A stretch of DNA of 64,000 bases from Flavobacterium fryxellicola (lineage in GTDB: Bacteria > Bacteroidota > Bacteroidia > Flavobacteriales > Flavobacteriaceae): assembly GCF_900143245.1 (NCBI RefSeq), contig NZ_FRDK01000005.1, forward strand, positions 62,001-126,000, written 5' to 3'. Below are positions 28,434-39,323 of the stretch, piece after piece; within the stretch, counting starts at the first letter, position 1; every line of letters starts with the position of its first letter. Below the pieces are notes generated by a model. The model made no database searches. It was not told the origin of the DNA and worked only from the letters and a program-made list of their open reading frames with translations. A program made the translations under genes and the position numbers.

Positions 28434-29519
28434 TTAAATATGACTTCTTTTAAATTTTAAAAAATATTTTTCAAAATATCTGTATGAAATTCCGGAAAAT
28501 AAAATAGTTAAAGCAAAAGTTAATATATAAATTATCAAATTATTTTTAAAAAAAATACCACATCGGATAGCAATTTGTAACGCTATTAAATGATACATAT
28601 ACATCCCATAAGAAATACTACCCAAATAATTCAGTATTTTGTATTCCAGTAGATTTTTATACCGTTCGTTACAGGCTAAATTAAAAATTATAACTCCAAA
28701 AAGAATAGCATACACGTCATAATGAAAAAAACCGAATTTCAAACCAAATCCTAAAAAAGATAGAGTAAGGATTACTACAGACAAAAAAACAACTTTATTG
28801 AACAAAAACTTTGTTACTGCATGATATTTATCGTAATAAATTACGGCAAAAATACCACCTATCGCCATACAGTCCACTTTGAAAAGATACCAAAAATTAA
28901 AAAGATGTTGCCAAATGATATCATAAATGGCTAATTTCCCTAATAAAACTTTAAATCCAAGATAAAACAGGATTATTCCAATCATACCGGGTAATAAAAA
29001 CTTTCTACATTTATCTATAAAAAGAGGCCATATAAGGTAAAACTGCTCTTCTGTACCAAGCGACCAGCTTTGGGAAACATTAGCAACTTCTTTAAATAAT
29101 GCTACGGATAAATTAGGAAGGATAATTATATACAACAGAAGTTTTATCCAAAAATTTTCTGAGACCGGATGAAACATCGAAGAAGGAATATTCCAAAATG
29201 AAAAATTTGGAAAGACAAAAAAACCTAAGAAAAGTATTAAAAAATATACAGGCCAAATGCGCAATACCCTTCGCATATAAAAGTCTTTGTATAAAATTTT
29301 CCCAAGTTTATCTTTTTCCTTTAACAAAAGGACACTTATTAAAAAACCGCTTAAAACAAAAAACAAAACGACACCCAGCTTTCCAATAATTTTGAAAAAA
29401 GGAATATTTGACAAATTTGATAAATGAAAAAAATTCTTATATAACTCTATATGAAAAATAATAACTAAAAATGCGGCTATGCATCTGAGTGCATTAAGAT
29501 TGGGGAAATATGTTTTCAA
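28434..29519 (-). CDS. Acyltransferase-3 family membrane protein (OafA-like)
   Basis: 361 residues, about ten helices. N-terminal LNALRCIAAFLVIIFHIELYK carries the R..H catalytic arrangement, followed by FFVLSGFLISVLLLKE, MRRVLRIWPVYFLILF and SQSWSLGTEEQFYLIWP. This is the classical OafA/NodX type that O-acetylates polysaccharides. It is 10 bp after the VioB-like gene and so probably co-transcribed. It is distinct in sequence from the acyltransferase at 22614-23690. Confidence 0.9.
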   Translation of the reverse strand: MKTYFPNLNALRCIAAFLVIIFHIELYKNFFHLSNLSNIPFFKIIGKLGVVLFFVLSGFLISVLLLKEKDKLGKILYKDFYMRRVLRIWPVYFLILFLGFFVFPNFSFWNIPSSMFHPVSENFWIKLLLYIIILPNLSVALFKEVANVSQSWSLGTEEQFYLIWPLFIDKCRKFLLPGMIGIILFYLGFKVLLGKLAIYDIIWQHLFNFWYLFKVDCMAIGGIFAVIYYDKYHAVTKFLFNKVVFLSVVILTLSFLGFGLKFGFFHYDVYAILFGVIIFNLACNERYKNLLEYKILNYLGSISYGMYMYHLIALQIAIRCGIFFKNNLIIYILTFALTILFSGISYRYFEKYFLKFKRSHI

Positions 29520-29529
29520 TTCTACAATA

Positions 29530-30168
29530 TTATATTTTTAACATTTTTTTTATTTGCGCAGGAATTCCTGCTACCATAACACTAGTCGGCACATTATTTC
29601 TAACCACAGATCCAGCGGCAACTATAGCAAATTTTCCAATTCTAACATCCGGTAAAATGACAGCACCTGAACCGATTTTTACAAAATCTTCAATTTTACA
29701 TCTTCCCAAAAGTTTAACATCAGGAGATATTTCACAAAATTTTCCTATGGTAACATCATGCGTAATAACAGAATTATAATAAATCATTGTTCCGACACCA
29801 ATCGTTACATCGTTGCTAACTTTTACACCGGCTAAAATATTACAACCTTCGGCAATCTGTATCCCAAAGTGGCCGATTTCAGCATTTTGACTGACAGTGG
29901 AAATAAACGTACCTCCCAAGCCAGTAAACTTCTGAAACAATTTAAAACGCAATTCTGGATTTCCTATACCCAAAGTAAAATGACAATCAATATTTTTAAA
30001 ATATTTTTTGGCTTCCTCCAAACTTTTAAGAACTGGGAAAATATCATATAATTTTTCTGGAACGTCAGCGTTTATATCGTCATAAAAACACAGATTTTCA
30101 GTTTCTCCATTCTGATGGAGTATTTCTAACACTTCTTTAGCAAAACCTTTGGCTCCAATTATCAGCAT
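29530..30168 (-). CDS. vioB: NeuD/PglD/VioB-type sugar acetyltransferase
   Basis: 212 residues. N-terminal Rossmann-like part MLIIGAKGFAKEVLEIL, then left-handed beta-helix repeats with NILAGVKVSNDVTIGVGT and the conserved His in YNSVITHDVTIG. It overlaps the downstream end of the aminotransferase gene by 7 nt. Paired with a VioA-like aminotransferase beside rfbA/rfbC, the best reading is acetylation of dTDP-4-amino-4,6-dideoxyglucose. A PglD-like role on a UDP-sugar is possible, but that module already exists at 13.3-15.7 kb. Confidence 0.75.
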   Translation of the reverse strand: MLIIGAKGFAKEVLEILHQNGETENLCFYDDINADVPEKLYDIFPVLKSLEEAKKYFKNIDCHFTLGIGNPELRFKLFQKFTGLGGTFISTVSQNAEIGHFGIQIAEGCNILAGVKVSNDVTIGVGTMIYYNSVITHDVTIGKFCEISPDVKLLGRCKIEDFVKIGSGAVILPDVRIGKFAIVAAGSVVRNNVPTSVMVAGIPAQIKKMLKI

Positions 30169-31238
30169 ATTTCTGCATTTATCAGATTGATGATTCTAAG
30201 AACATCCTCCTCTTCCAAACCTTCATATAAAGGCAAACACATTACCCGTGCAGCAATGCTTTCGGATATTGGCATACTGTTACCATTCACATAAGGGATC
30301 GTATTAAGTGAAGGATAAAAGTACCTTCTAGGGAAAATATCATTCTGGTTCAATACATTTTGAACGGCTAATAATTGGGTTTCTGTTTCAAAGATTACCG
30401 GATAATAACTGTAGTTCCAAATGGCATTCTCTCTAATTAGTAAGGCGTTTAATTTAGTAAAATCCAAATTCAAAGTGTAAAGATCAACAACTTTTTTTCG
30501 GCTGATCATTATAGCATCCATGTGAGGTAAAACACTTAATCCCATTGCAGCCTGCAACTCTGATATCTTCCCATTTATCCCCAACCCATGAAAATCCAAT
30601 GGTCCGTTATGTCCAAAGTTGTGGCTGTAAAACAACTGATGACTTAAGGCTTCGTCGCTGCAAAACAGCGCACCGCCTTCGCCAGTATGAAACAATTTTG
30701 TCGCATGAAAACTACAGGTACTGACATCGCCATACTCAAAAATAGATTTACCTTGGTACGTTACGCCAAAAGAATGGGCAGCATCATAAATGACTTTAAG
30801 ATTATGTTTTGCGGCAATAGCGGAAATGGCTTCTATAGCGCAAGGATTACCAAATACATGCGTGGCTAATATAGCCGTGGTCTTAGCCGTTATGGCTTGC
30901 TCAATCTTAGTTTCATCTATGGTTAAATACTCCGGATGGATGTCTACAAAAACAGGAGTACAATGTTCCCACAGTATTGCTGCGGTAGTGGCAACATAAC
31001 TGAATGGTGTGGTGATTATTTCCCCTTGCTGTCCCAGTACCTGTAAAGCAATCTGGATGGGAATTGTGCCGTTATTCATTACGATAATGTTGGAAACATC
31101 TAATTTATCTTTCAGTTTTTCTTCTAGTTCCTGAAGTAATTCGCCACGATTAGTTAACCATTGGTTGCGCCATACGCGCTCCAATTGTTGAGTATATTCT
31201 TTTATAGGCGGAAAAAAAGTCTTTGTTACGTTGATCAT
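30162..31238 (-). CDS. vioA: DegT/DnrJ-type sugar aminotransferase (VioA-like)
   Basis: 358 residues. PLP-binding Lys lies in CSFHATKLFHTGEGGALFC near residue 180, and IYDAAHSFGVTYQGKSIFEYGDV precedes it. The HATKLFHT sequence is characteristic of enzymes acting on dTDP-4-keto-6-deoxyglucose (VioA/DesI group) rather than the PglE group with NGNK. The product would be dTDP-4-amino-4,6-dideoxyglucose (viosamine). Start overlaps the wzx stop by 4 nt (ATGA). Confidence 0.8.
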   Translation of the reverse strand: MINVTKTFFPPIKEYTQQLERVWRNQWLTNRGELLQELEEKLKDKLDVSNIIVMNNGTIPIQIALQVLGQQGEIITTPFSYVATTAAILWEHCTPVFVDIHPEYLTIDETKIEQAITAKTTAILATHVFGNPCAIEAISAIAAKHNLKVIYDAAHSFGVTYQGKSIFEYGDVSTCSFHATKLFHTGEGGALFCSDEALSHQLFYSHNFGHNGPLDFHGLGINGKISELQAAMGLSVLPHMDAIMISRKKVVDLYTLNLDFTKLNALLIRENAIWNYSYYPVIFETETQLLAVQNVLNQNDIFPRRYFYPSLNTIPYVNGNSMPISESIAARVMCLPLYEGLEEEDVLRIINLINAEIC

Positions 31239-32674
31239 TGTCTTTTTACAATTGTAATTAATTCAAATAAGGAGCTTAGTTTAAAAAGATAAGCCGATGT
31301 AATGTAGAGAACTATTCCCAAAAAACTGCCCAAAGCAAGTCTAAAAAAATCGATAAAATAATAATTTTTTAATACCAAATCAGAAACCAAAACAAGCCCG
31401 CCTACCAAAACACTAACAAAAATAATGGGCAAAATATCCTTAGTTTGTTCCCAACCCGTATAATTTAAAAACTTACCACTATAATGGGTATTAATAAAAA
31501 AAGCAAGTACCGAGGTTAATACACTCCCATACAATAATCCATAAATACCATATTGAAATGAAACCAACAAGACCATTACTACGATTATTTTTTTAATTAC
31601 CTCTAGCCTTAAAAATAAATCACTGCGTCCTTTAACTGTCAATATTTGCAAATTGTACGAATGGATAGGGTACAAAATACCGTTTACACATAAAATCTGA
31701 AAATACGGTACGGCAGGCAACCACCGTTCTGTAAATAAAAATCGAAATAATGGTTCTGCAAGCACAGCCATCAAAATCAATGTGGGCGCTACTAGAAAAA
31801 TAACCATCTGCATTATGCGCTTATACACACTTTTCAGACGAACATCATCATTTTGTATTGACGAAAATAAAGGATAGGTAACCTTTGTAACAACAGAACT
31901 TAAAGTTCCTACAGGCAACATTTGCAGTGTATCAGCACGATTGTAAAATCCTACCTGAGCCGGAATAAAAAATTTACCTATAACTATAGTGTACGCATTG
32001 GTAAAAATGACATCCAAAACACCAGAAAACATTAACTTAATACCAAATTGAAAATGATGATTAAATTTTTCTTTACTGAATACCCAAAGCGGTTTCCAGT
32101 TCGCCCAGTACCAAAGCTGGATAGTACCTGCCAAAGCCTGAACAATAGAACTCCATACTAGACTCCATACCCCAAATCCGATATAAGCTAAAGAGATACC
32201 TGTTAAACCGCTAAGAACAATAGAAGGGATAGATATTTTCAATTGTGTCTTAAAATCCATCATTTTATTGAGTCGTGTAAGCTGTATGGCACCAAAAGCG
32301 TTAATGATAAAAATAATCGCATACACTCTGACGATTAAAACAAGTAATTCCTGTTTATAAAAGTTAGCTATTAAAGGCGCGCATACAAAAACGATGATGT
32401 AAATCAATATACTTCCAACCAGATTAAAATAAAACACTGTAGCAAAATCTTCCTCATCAGGGTCTTGGGTACGAATTAACGATTGTGTTAATCCGCCATT
32501 AATTAAAACAGTTCCCAATCCCATAAATATACTCAGCATGGCAATCAAACCGAATTCAGAAGGCATTAATAGCCTTGCCAAAATTACCGAGATCACAAAA
32601 CTCACACCCTGAGTTCCAAACAATTGTAAGGACGACCAGAATACTCCCGATAAAGCTTGTTTTTTTAAAGACAT
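31235..32674 (-). CDS. wzx: Wzx-type repeat-unit flippase (MOP superfamily)
   Basis: 479 residues with about fourteen helices. N-terminus KKQALSGVFWSSLQLFGTQGVSFVISVILARLLMPSEFGLIAM is typical of the WzxC/TuaB-like branch. It flips undecaprenyl-diphosphate-linked repeat units across the inner membrane. It is the only flippase candidate in the locus and sits between the dTDP-sugar genes and the vio-like genes. A 428-bp gap separates it from rfbC upstream. Confidence 0.93.
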   Translation of the reverse strand: MSLKKQALSGVFWSSLQLFGTQGVSFVISVILARLLMPSEFGLIAMLSIFMGLGTVLINGGLTQSLIRTQDPDEEDFATVFYFNLVGSILIYIIVFVCAPLIANFYKQELLVLIVRVYAIIFIINAFGAIQLTRLNKMMDFKTQLKISIPSIVLSGLTGISLAYIGFGVWSLVWSSIVQALAGTIQLWYWANWKPLWVFSKEKFNHHFQFGIKLMFSGVLDVIFTNAYTIVIGKFFIPAQVGFYNRADTLQMLPVGTLSSVVTKVTYPLFSSIQNDDVRLKSVYKRIMQMVIFLVAPTLILMAVLAEPLFRFLFTERWLPAVPYFQILCVNGILYPIHSYNLQILTVKGRSDLFLRLEVIKKIIVVMVLLVSFQYGIYGLLYGSVLTSVLAFFINTHYSGKFLNYTGWEQTKDILPIIFVSVLVGGLVLVSDLVLKNYYFIDFFRLALGSFLGIVLYITSAYLFKLSSLFELITIVKRQ

Positions 32675-33102
32675 TTTTTAATTAATAATCATAATCAAAC
32701 GATAAATATTTTTTTGTCCTGCCGACATGCAGTATTCTATAACCTATTTATAAAACTGTCAATCTATAACCAATTTAAATACTTTGATAAAGTTAGTGAA
32801 TCATGCTCTCAAAGCCTTATCACTTCTTTTAATTGATTTCGAGGATATTTTTACTTTGTACTTTAGAGCTTTCAATAATTAGCAGTATTGAAAATTATCA
32901 AATTATTTATAAACAATATTATTACAAAAAATAGAGATTGAAATATTTAACTTCTTTATCAGTTAACAGTACTTTAATTATTTATTTATTCTTCAATTAA
33001 ACTTATTGCTACATCGGTAAAGAAAAAATGGTATGAGGATAACTTTCTACCAACCCCCTTCTTTCATACCCAAGTTGCCTATTCACGCCTGTAGCTATTA
33101 TA
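32675..33102. other. Intergenic gap between rfbC and wzx, nothing identified
   Basis: A+T-rich, with no open frame over 40 codons worth reporting, no TAnnTTTG core on the minus strand and no strong hairpin with a T tract. It is long for a gap inside a capsule operon, so an undetected regulatory element or an eroded gene is possible. Confidence 0.5.
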
Positions 33103-33675
33103 TTATACATACAATTTTGTAATTTCCTTAAAATATTCAGCACTTTCAAAAACTGGTTGTATCAAATCTTTTGGAGAAAGCTGTAAGTCCTCTAATTTTA
33201 CTTTCCAGTCAACGCCAATTTTTTTATCGTCAAAGGCAATTCCCCTTTCACATTCTAAACTGTAATAATTGTCCACTTTGTAAGCAAAAATGGCTTCTTC
33301 GCTCAACACCACGAAACCATGGGCAAACCCCCTTGGAACCAACAGTTGTTTTTTGTTCTCTTCTGTTAATTCGACTGCCAAATGCTGCCCAAATGTTGGA
33401 GAATCTTGTCTAATATCTACGGCTACATCCAAAACACTTCCTTTAATTACCCTTACCAATTTAGTTTGTGCATAAGGTGGTAATTGGTAGTGTAAACCTC
33501 TCAATACACCGTAAGTAGATTTTGATTCATTATCTTGACAAAAATTAATGTTGAAACCTAAAAACTCTTCTAATTTATCTTGTCGGAAAGTTTCAATAAA
33601 ATAGCCTCTATCATCTCCCCTTATTATAGGTTCACAGATAATTAAATCGGATATCGCTGTTCTTTTAAATTTCAT
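33103..33675 (-). CDS. rfbC: dTDP-4-dehydrorhamnose 3,5-epimerase
   Basis: 190 residues from the ATG at 33675, which overlaps the rfbA stop. An in-frame ATG at 33690 is also possible. Cupin-fold epimerase with [16 protein letters not shown], the catalytic His in [28 protein letters not shown] and [12 protein letters not shown]. It converts dTDP-4-keto-6-deoxyglucose to the L-lyxo form for rhamnose synthesis. No rfbD reductase is found in this window, so completion of dTDP-L-rhamnose would need a gene elsewhere. Confidence 0.95.
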   Translation of the reverse strand: MKFKRTAISDLIICEPIIRGDDRGYFIETFRQDKLEEFLGFNINFCQDNESKSTYGVLRGLHYQLPPYAQTKLVRVIKGSVLDVAVDIRQDSPTFGQHLAVELTEENKKQLLVPRGFAHGFVVLSEEAIFAYKVDNYYSLECERGIAFDDKKIGVDWKVKLEDLQLSPKDLIQPVFESAEYFKEITKLYV

Positions 33676-34558
33676 ATAGAGGTTTTTCATTGGCTATTTC
33701 GAGCAAGTATTGGCCATATCCGTTTTTTCTCAAAGGTTGAGCCAGTAATAATAGTTGTTCTTTTGAGATATAGCCCATATTAAAAGCAATTTCTTCTAGA
33801 CAAGCCACTTTTAATCCCTGTCTGTTTTCTATAGTTTGAATAAAGTTTGAAGCTTCCAAAAGACTTTCGTGCGTGCCAGTGTCTAACCAAGCATAGCCTC
33901 TTCCCATCAACTCAACTTTCAGATTTCCTTGTTCTAAATATTCCTGATTTACAGTTGTAATTTCCAATTCTCCGCGACCGCTGGGTTTTACATTTCTAGC
34001 AATCTCAATTACACTATTTGGGTAAAAATAAAGTCCAACCACAGCATAATTTGTTTTTGCCTTTAATGGTTTTTCCTCAATACTCAATGCTTTTTTTTTC
34101 TCGTCAAATTCTACTACTCCATAACGTTCTGGGTCCTGAACGTAATATCCAAAAATTGTTGCTTTTTTCTTTTCAATAACGTTTTTCAAAGCTTTTTCCA
34201 ATAGTTTTGAAAATCCATGACCATAAAAAATATTATCGCCTAATACCAAGCACACATCATCATTACCAATAAATTCCTCTCCTATAATAAATGCTTGTGC
34301 TAGACCATCAGGTGAGGGTTGTTCTTTATAAGTAAATTGCATACCAATATCCGATCCATTTCCAAGTAGCTCAATAAACCTTGGTAAATCGGTTGGTGTT
34401 GAAATAATCAATACTTCTCTGATCCCTGCCAGCATTAGTACAGAAAGTGGATAATAAATCATCGGCTTGTCATTAATTGGCAGCAATTGCTTTGAAGTTG
34501 CTTTGGTTAATGGATAAAGCCTTGTTCCTGAACCTCCGGCTAAAATAATTCCTTTCAT
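33665..34558 (-). CDS. rfbA: Glucose-1-phosphate thymidylyltransferase
   Basis: 297 residues, usual length about 290. N-terminal signature [72 protein letters not shown] and the Tyr/Asp region [12 protein letters not shown]. It makes dTDP-glucose from dTTP and glucose-1-phosphate, the first step for both rhamnose and 4-acetamido-4,6-dideoxyhexose branches. It lies directly after the decayed rfbB copy, in the normal rfbB-rfbA-rfbC order. Confidence 0.97.
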   Translation of the reverse strand: MKGIILAGGSGTRLYPLTKATSKQLLPINDKPMIYYPLSVLMLAGIREVLIISTPTDLPRFIELLGNGSDIGMQFTYKEQPSPDGLAQAFIIGEEFIGNDDVCLVLGDNIFYGHGFSKLLEKALKNVIEKKKATIFGYYVQDPERYGVVEFDEKKKALSIEEKPLKAKTNYAVVGLYFYPNSVIEIARNVKPSGRGELEITTVNQEYLEQGNLKVELMGRGYAWLDTGTHESLLEASNFIQTIENRQGLKVACLEEIAFNMGYISKEQLLLLAQPLRKNGYGQYLLEIANEKPLYEI

Positions 34559-34576
34559 TTGTACTAATTGTTAGAA

Positions 34577-35620
34577 TTAATTATATTGTTTTTCATAAAA
34601 TTTTTGATAATCCCCTGAAGTAACAATATGCAACCATTTTTTATTATACAAATACCAATCAATAGTTTTTTCTAAACTCTGCTCAAGAGTTACGGATGGT
34701 TTCCAAACTAGTTCTTTATTTATTTTAGAAGCGCCAGTAGCACACGTCAAATCATGTCCTGGACGATCTTTTAAATAAATAATTAATTTTGCAGATGTAC
34801 CGATTGACCTTACTAATTTCCTATTCATTATCTGACAGAGCAGCTGGACCGAATGGATATTTTTACATTCATCAAATCCGCTAATATTATAGGTTTCATG
34901 ATTGTTCCCATCATGAAAGACTAAATCAATAGCCACGGCAGGGTCTTCGACAAAAAACCAGTCACGAGTATAATTGCCATCGCCATAAACCGGCAACGGA
35001 TTAATGTTTATAATATTATTGATAAAACGAGGAATTAATTTCTCAAGAAAATGATTCGGTCCATAATTATTGGAACAATTTGTCAACACGAACGGCCTAG
35101 CAAAAGTTTCCCCATAAGCACGAACAAAATGATTCGAACTGGCTTTTGCAGCAAAATATGTGGAATTGAGATCGTAAGCTGTAGTTTCTGTGAATATTCC
35201 GTCAACACACACAGAGACCTAAACCTCATCAATACTGCTGTGATCTAATCGCTTGCCCTCAAAATTATTATTCCAAATAGTTTTAAAAGCATTTAGTAAA
35301 TTCATCGTTCCCAACACATTTGATTTAACAAATGACATAGAATCTATAATAGAGCGATCCACATGAGACTCTGCCGCTAAATGAATTACATCTTCAAATT
35401 GATGTTCAGCTAACAAAGATTCTTCAAAAACGGAATCAACTATATCTCCTTTTATGAAAGTATAATTCAGTTCGTTTTCAATGTCAGAAATACACTTAAG
35501 TTGTCCAGCATAGGTCAGAGCATCTAAATTATATGTTTGATACTGCGGATATTTGTTGAAAAACTATTTTACCACATGTGACCCTATAAATCCCGTGCCA
35601 CAAGTAATTCGTATTAGCAT
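34577..35620 (-). pseudogene. rfbB: Decayed second copy of rfbB (dTDP-glucose 4,6-dehydratase)
   Basis: A full-length rfbB reading frame is visible from ATG 35620 to 34577 with no frameshift but two TAG codons. One is at 35564-35566 (HVVK-stop-FFNKYP) and one at 35219-35221, in place of the Tyr of the conserved STDEVYGSLG. Other family positions have also drifted: the nucleotide-binding GGAGFIGSH has become CGTGFIGSH, and STDEV has become SSIDEV. The YxxxK pair (YFAAK) remains. The intact paralogue is at 42867-43913. Position beside rfbA suggests this was the original gene, now replaced. Confidence 0.92.
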
Positions 35621-35639
35621 ATAAATATATTTAGATTTA

Positions 35640-36779
35640 TTAATCTTCCTGCTTAGAAACCGAATGTCCCGCACTTATCAAATGCAAGTCCTTTTTAAAC
35701 AAGGCTACATCAGCCGCGACCATTTCTTCTACCAAATCAGCAAGATTATAGTGTGGCTTCCATCCCAATTGCGTTTGTGCTTTGGTTGGATCACCCATAA
35801 GTACATCAACCTCTGTCGGGCGGAAATAGGTTGGATCTATTCGAACTAGTATTGTTCCTACTGCAATGGTAGGTGCCACTGCATCCAAAACTGCTTCCAC
35901 TACGGTTTGGTTGAAACCATCTAAAATTCCAACTTCATCCACTCCTTCTCCTTCAAATCGAAGGTGGAAACCTACCTCAGCAAATGCTAATTTTATAAAA
36001 TCCCGTACTTTAGTAGTCACTCCTGTTGCAATAACAAAGTCTTCGGGCTTGTCTTGTTGTAGGATGCGCCACATGGCTTCGACATAATCTTTAGCATGTC
36101 CCCAATCACGTTTGGCATCTAAATTCCCCATATAAAGGATTTCTTGCATGCCTAAAGCGATTTTGGCTACGCCACGTGTAATTTTTCTAGTGACAAAAGT
36201 CTCGCCACGCAAAGGACTTTCATGATTGAACAAAATCCCGTTACAGGCAAACATACCATACGCTTCTCTATAATTTACGGTAATCCAATACGCATATATT
36301 TTGGCTACAGCATAAGGAGAACGGGGATAAAAAGGAGTAGTTTCAGATTGTGGTACGGCTTGCACCAAACCATACAATTCAGAAGTACTGGCTTGATAGA
36401 TTCTCGTTTTCTTTTCTAATCCTAAAAGCCGAACCGCTTCTAGAATTCGCAAGGTTCCAATCCCATCAGCGTTTGCCGTATACTCTGGAATATCAAAGCT
36501 TACTTTGACATGACTCATCGCACCTAAATTATAAATCTCATCCGGCTGTGTTTCCTGAATGATTCGCGTCAGATTCATAGAATCCGTCAAATCTCCATAA
36601 TGGAGTTTTAACCTTGGGTTTTTTTCATGAGGATCCTGATACAAATGATCAATCCTACTGGTGTTAAATGAAGAAGCTCTTCGTTTAATGCCATGAACCA
36701 TATATCCTTTATTCAATAAAAGTTCCGCTAGATAAGCACCGTCTTGACCCGTAATACCCGTTACTAATGCTACTTTCAT
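35640..36779 (-). CDS. gmd: GDP-mannose 4,6-dehydratase
   Basis: 379 residues. SDR fold with [46 protein letters not shown] and the catalytic pair in [12 protein letters not shown]. It makes GDP-4-keto-6-deoxymannose, which Fcl (next gene upstream, 132 bp away) turns into GDP-L-fucose. ManC at 40227-41234 supplies GDP-mannose. Confidence 0.97.
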   Translation of the reverse strand: MKVALVTGITGQDGAYLAELLLNKGYMVHGIKRRASSFNTSRIDHLYQDPHEKNPRLKLHYGDLTDSMNLTRIIQETQPDEIYNLGAMSHVKVSFDIPEYTANADGIGTLRILEAVRLLGLEKKTRIYQASTSELYGLVQAVPQSETTPFYPRSPYAVAKIYAYWITVNYREAYGMFACNGILFNHESPLRGETFVTRKITRGVAKIALGMQEILYMGNLDAKRDWGHAKDYVEAMWRILQQDKPEDFVIATGVTTKVRDFIKLAFAEVGFHLRFEGEGVDEVGILDGFNQTVVEAVLDAVAPTIAVGTILVRIDPTYFRPTEVDVLMGDPTKAQTQLGWKPHYNLADLVEEMVAADVALFKKDLHLISAGHSVSKQED

Positions 36780-36911
36780 GTTTTTATTTGTTCGTTGCTG
36801 GACTGTGCATTTAAGTGTTTAAAGTGCTATTTGTTTAAGTGGTTAGGTGTTTTTGCAGATTGAACTCTTTCCAAACCAAATAACTATTTTCCTATCCTTT
36901 TAAACTATTTT

Positions 36912-37844
36912 CTAAACTCCTAAACTTTTTAAAAACCAGTTATAGGTTTTCTGAATTCCTTGTTCTAATGAAACGCGGTGTTTCCATCCTAACGCATTCA
37001 TTTTGGAAACATCCATTAATTTTCGCGGGGTACCATCTGGTTTTGTGTCATCCCACATAATCACGCCTTGATGTCCTACGATTTTTTGAATCGTTTCAGC
37101 TAATTGCTTTATGGTCAAGTCTTCTCCGCTTCCCACATTGTATAGGGAATCTGATAACTTATTTTCCAAAGCAAAAACAACTGCCTCGGCCATGTCGTCA
37201 ACATACAAAAATTCTCTCCTCGGCGTTCCACTTCCCCATAAAGTTACGGGAGCATTGTTATTTTCTTTTGCCTCATGAAATTTCCGAATCATAGCTGGTA
37301 AAACATGCGAACTATGTAAGTCAAAATTATCATTCGACCCGTATAAATTTGTTGGCATTAAACTGAAATAGTCTTTGCCGTATTGTTTTCTAATTGCTTC
37401 ACATGCTTTTACTCCCGCTATTTTTGCAATAGCATACCATTCGTTTGTGGACTCCAAAGCGCCAGTTAATAAATACTCTTCTTTCAAAGGCTGAGGCGCC
37501 AATTTAGGGTAAATACAAGAACTGCCTAAAAAAATAAACTTCTCAACACCTGATTGTAGCGCAGAATCAATTAGATTATTTTGGATCTGCATGTTCTGCA
37601 TTATAAACTCATAAGGCGAATTCATATTTGCCAAAATACCGCCCACACGAGCTGCCGCATCAATTATTACAGTTGGACTTTCAGTGGCAATATAATTGAA
37701 AACCGCTTTTTGATCCCGTAAATCTAATTCCGTACTGGAAACACCAATTAGATTGGTATAGCCTTTCGAAGTTAACGTGCTCCACACCGCACTGCCTACC
37801 ATGCCCTGATGTCCTGCGATATAGATTTTGGAGTTTGTATTCAT
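36912..37844 (-). CDS. fcl: GDP-L-fucose synthase
   Basis: 310 residues. Starts YIAGHQGMVGSAVWSTL. Family motifs GGILANMNSPYEFIMQNMQIQNNLI, LGSSCIYPKLAPQPLKEEYLL, catalytic YAIAKIAG and the C-terminal epimerase/reductase-region SSHVLPAMIRKFHEA. Epimerises and reduces GDP-4-keto-6-deoxymannose. Repeat array 2 starts about 30 bp upstream of its start codon, so its promoter, if it has one, lies in the array, or it is read from manC through the array. Confidence 0.97.
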   Translation of the reverse strand: MNTNSKIYIAGHQGMVGSAVWSTLTSKGYTNLIGVSSTELDLRDQKAVFNYIATESPTVIIDAAARVGGILANMNSPYEFIMQNMQIQNNLIDSALQSGVEKFIFLGSSCIYPKLAPQPLKEEYLLTGALESTNEWYAIAKIAGVKACEAIRKQYGKDYFSLMPTNLYGSNDNFDLHSSHVLPAMIRKFHEAKENNNAPVTLWGSGTPRREFLYVDDMAEAVVFALENKLSDSLYNVGSGEDLTIKQLAETIQKIVGHQGVIMWDDTKPDGTPRKLMDVSKMNALGWKHRVSLEQGIQKTYNWFLKSLGV

Positions 37845-37874
37845 TACTAATTTAAAATCGCCAACTTGCAGTTT

Positions 37875-39306
37875 TGTTAAAATCTGTTTTCATTTTTTCC
37901 TATCGAAAGGATGAAGTCTCTTACCGTTTTTAATTTTTGCTCCTCTGTGAAGGGTTAAAGCACTTGCCGTTTTTCATTTTTTCCCCTCCCTAAAGGGTGA
38001 AATGAAAAACTATGAATAAAAAAAGATATTCTCGCTTTAAAAATAATTTGGCTCCCTTTAGGGCTGGGGCAAACAAATTATTTTTTATAATTATCAACAC
38101 GAAGTTTTTCATTATTTCCCTGCCCTAAAGGTAAAAGACACACCGTTTTTCATTTTTTCCCCGCCCTAAAGGGTGAAATGAAAAACTATGAATAAAAAAG
38201 ATATTCTCGTTTAAAAATAATTTGACTCCCTTTAGGGCTGGGGCAAACAAATTATTTTTTATAATTATCAACACGAAGTTTTTCATTATTTCCCTGCCCT
38301 AAAGGTAAAAGACACACCGTTTTTCATTTTTTCCCCGCCCTAAAGGGTGAAATGAAAAACTATGAATAAAAAAGATATTCTCGTTTAAAAATAATTTGAC
38401 TCCCTTTAGGGCTGGGGCAAACAAATTATTTTTTATAATTATCAACACGAAGTTTTTCATTATTTCCCTGCCCTAAAGGTAAAAGACACACCGTTTTTCA
38501 TTTTTTCCCCGCCCTAAAGGGTGAAATGAAAAACTATGAACTAAAAAAGATATTCTCGTTTAAAAATAATTTGGCTCCCTTTAGGGCTGGGGCAAACAAA
38601 TTATTTTTAAAGTTAGTATGTTTTATTTTACTACAATTTCGTCTTAAAATAATTTGACTCTCTTTATTCCCCCCATTTCGGGAGGGGCAAACAAATTATT
38701 TTTTATAATTATCAACACGAAGTTTTTCATTATTTCCCTGCCCTAAAGGTAAAAGACACACCGTTTTTCATTTTTGCCCTTCCCCAAAGGGTGAAATGAA
38801 AAACTATGAATAAAAAAGATATTCTCGTCTTAAAAATAATTTGGTTCCCTTTAGGGCTGGGGAAAAACAAATTATTTTTAAAGTTAGTATGTTTTATTTT
38901 ACTACAATTTCGTCTTAAAATAATTTGGCTCCCTTTAGTCCCGACATTTCGGGAGGGGCAAACAAATTATTTTTTATAATGTTTCTTATCATTTTAATTT
39001 TTCGACAATACCGTTTTTCATTTTTTCCGCGCCCTAAAGGGTGAAATGAAAAACTATGTAATAACAAAAATATTCTCGCTTTAAAAATAATTTGGCTCCC
39101 TTTAGGGTTGGGGCAAACAAATTATTTTTAAAGTTAATATGTTTTATTTTACTACAATTTCGTCTTAAAATAATTTGGCTCCCTTTAGTCCCGACATTTC
39201 GGGAGGGGCAAACAAATTATTTTTTATAATGTTTCTTATCATTTTAATTTTTCAACAATACCGTTTTTCATTTTTTCCCCCGCCCTAAAGGGTGAAATGA
39301 AAAACT
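37875..39306. repeat. Repeat array 2, left block: paired palindromes
   Basis: Seven units starting at GTTTTTCATTT near 37969, 38145, 38319, 38493, 38763, 39013 and 39263. Periods are about 174-176 bp, then 250-270 bp where an extra segment (with AAAGTTAGTATGTTTTA and CCCGACATTTCGGG) is inserted. Each unit holds hairpin A, GTTTTTCATTT/AAATGAAAAAC (for example 38145-38186, core CCCTAAAGGG), and hairpin B, AATAATTTG/CAAATTATT (38216-38256, core CCCTTTAGGG). The two cores are reverse complements. Degenerate copies begin near 37875. Every unit carries the same tiny frame ATGAAAAACTATGAATAA, probably without meaning. Confidence 0.95.
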
Positions 39307-39323
39307 ACCTAGTGAACAAAAGA

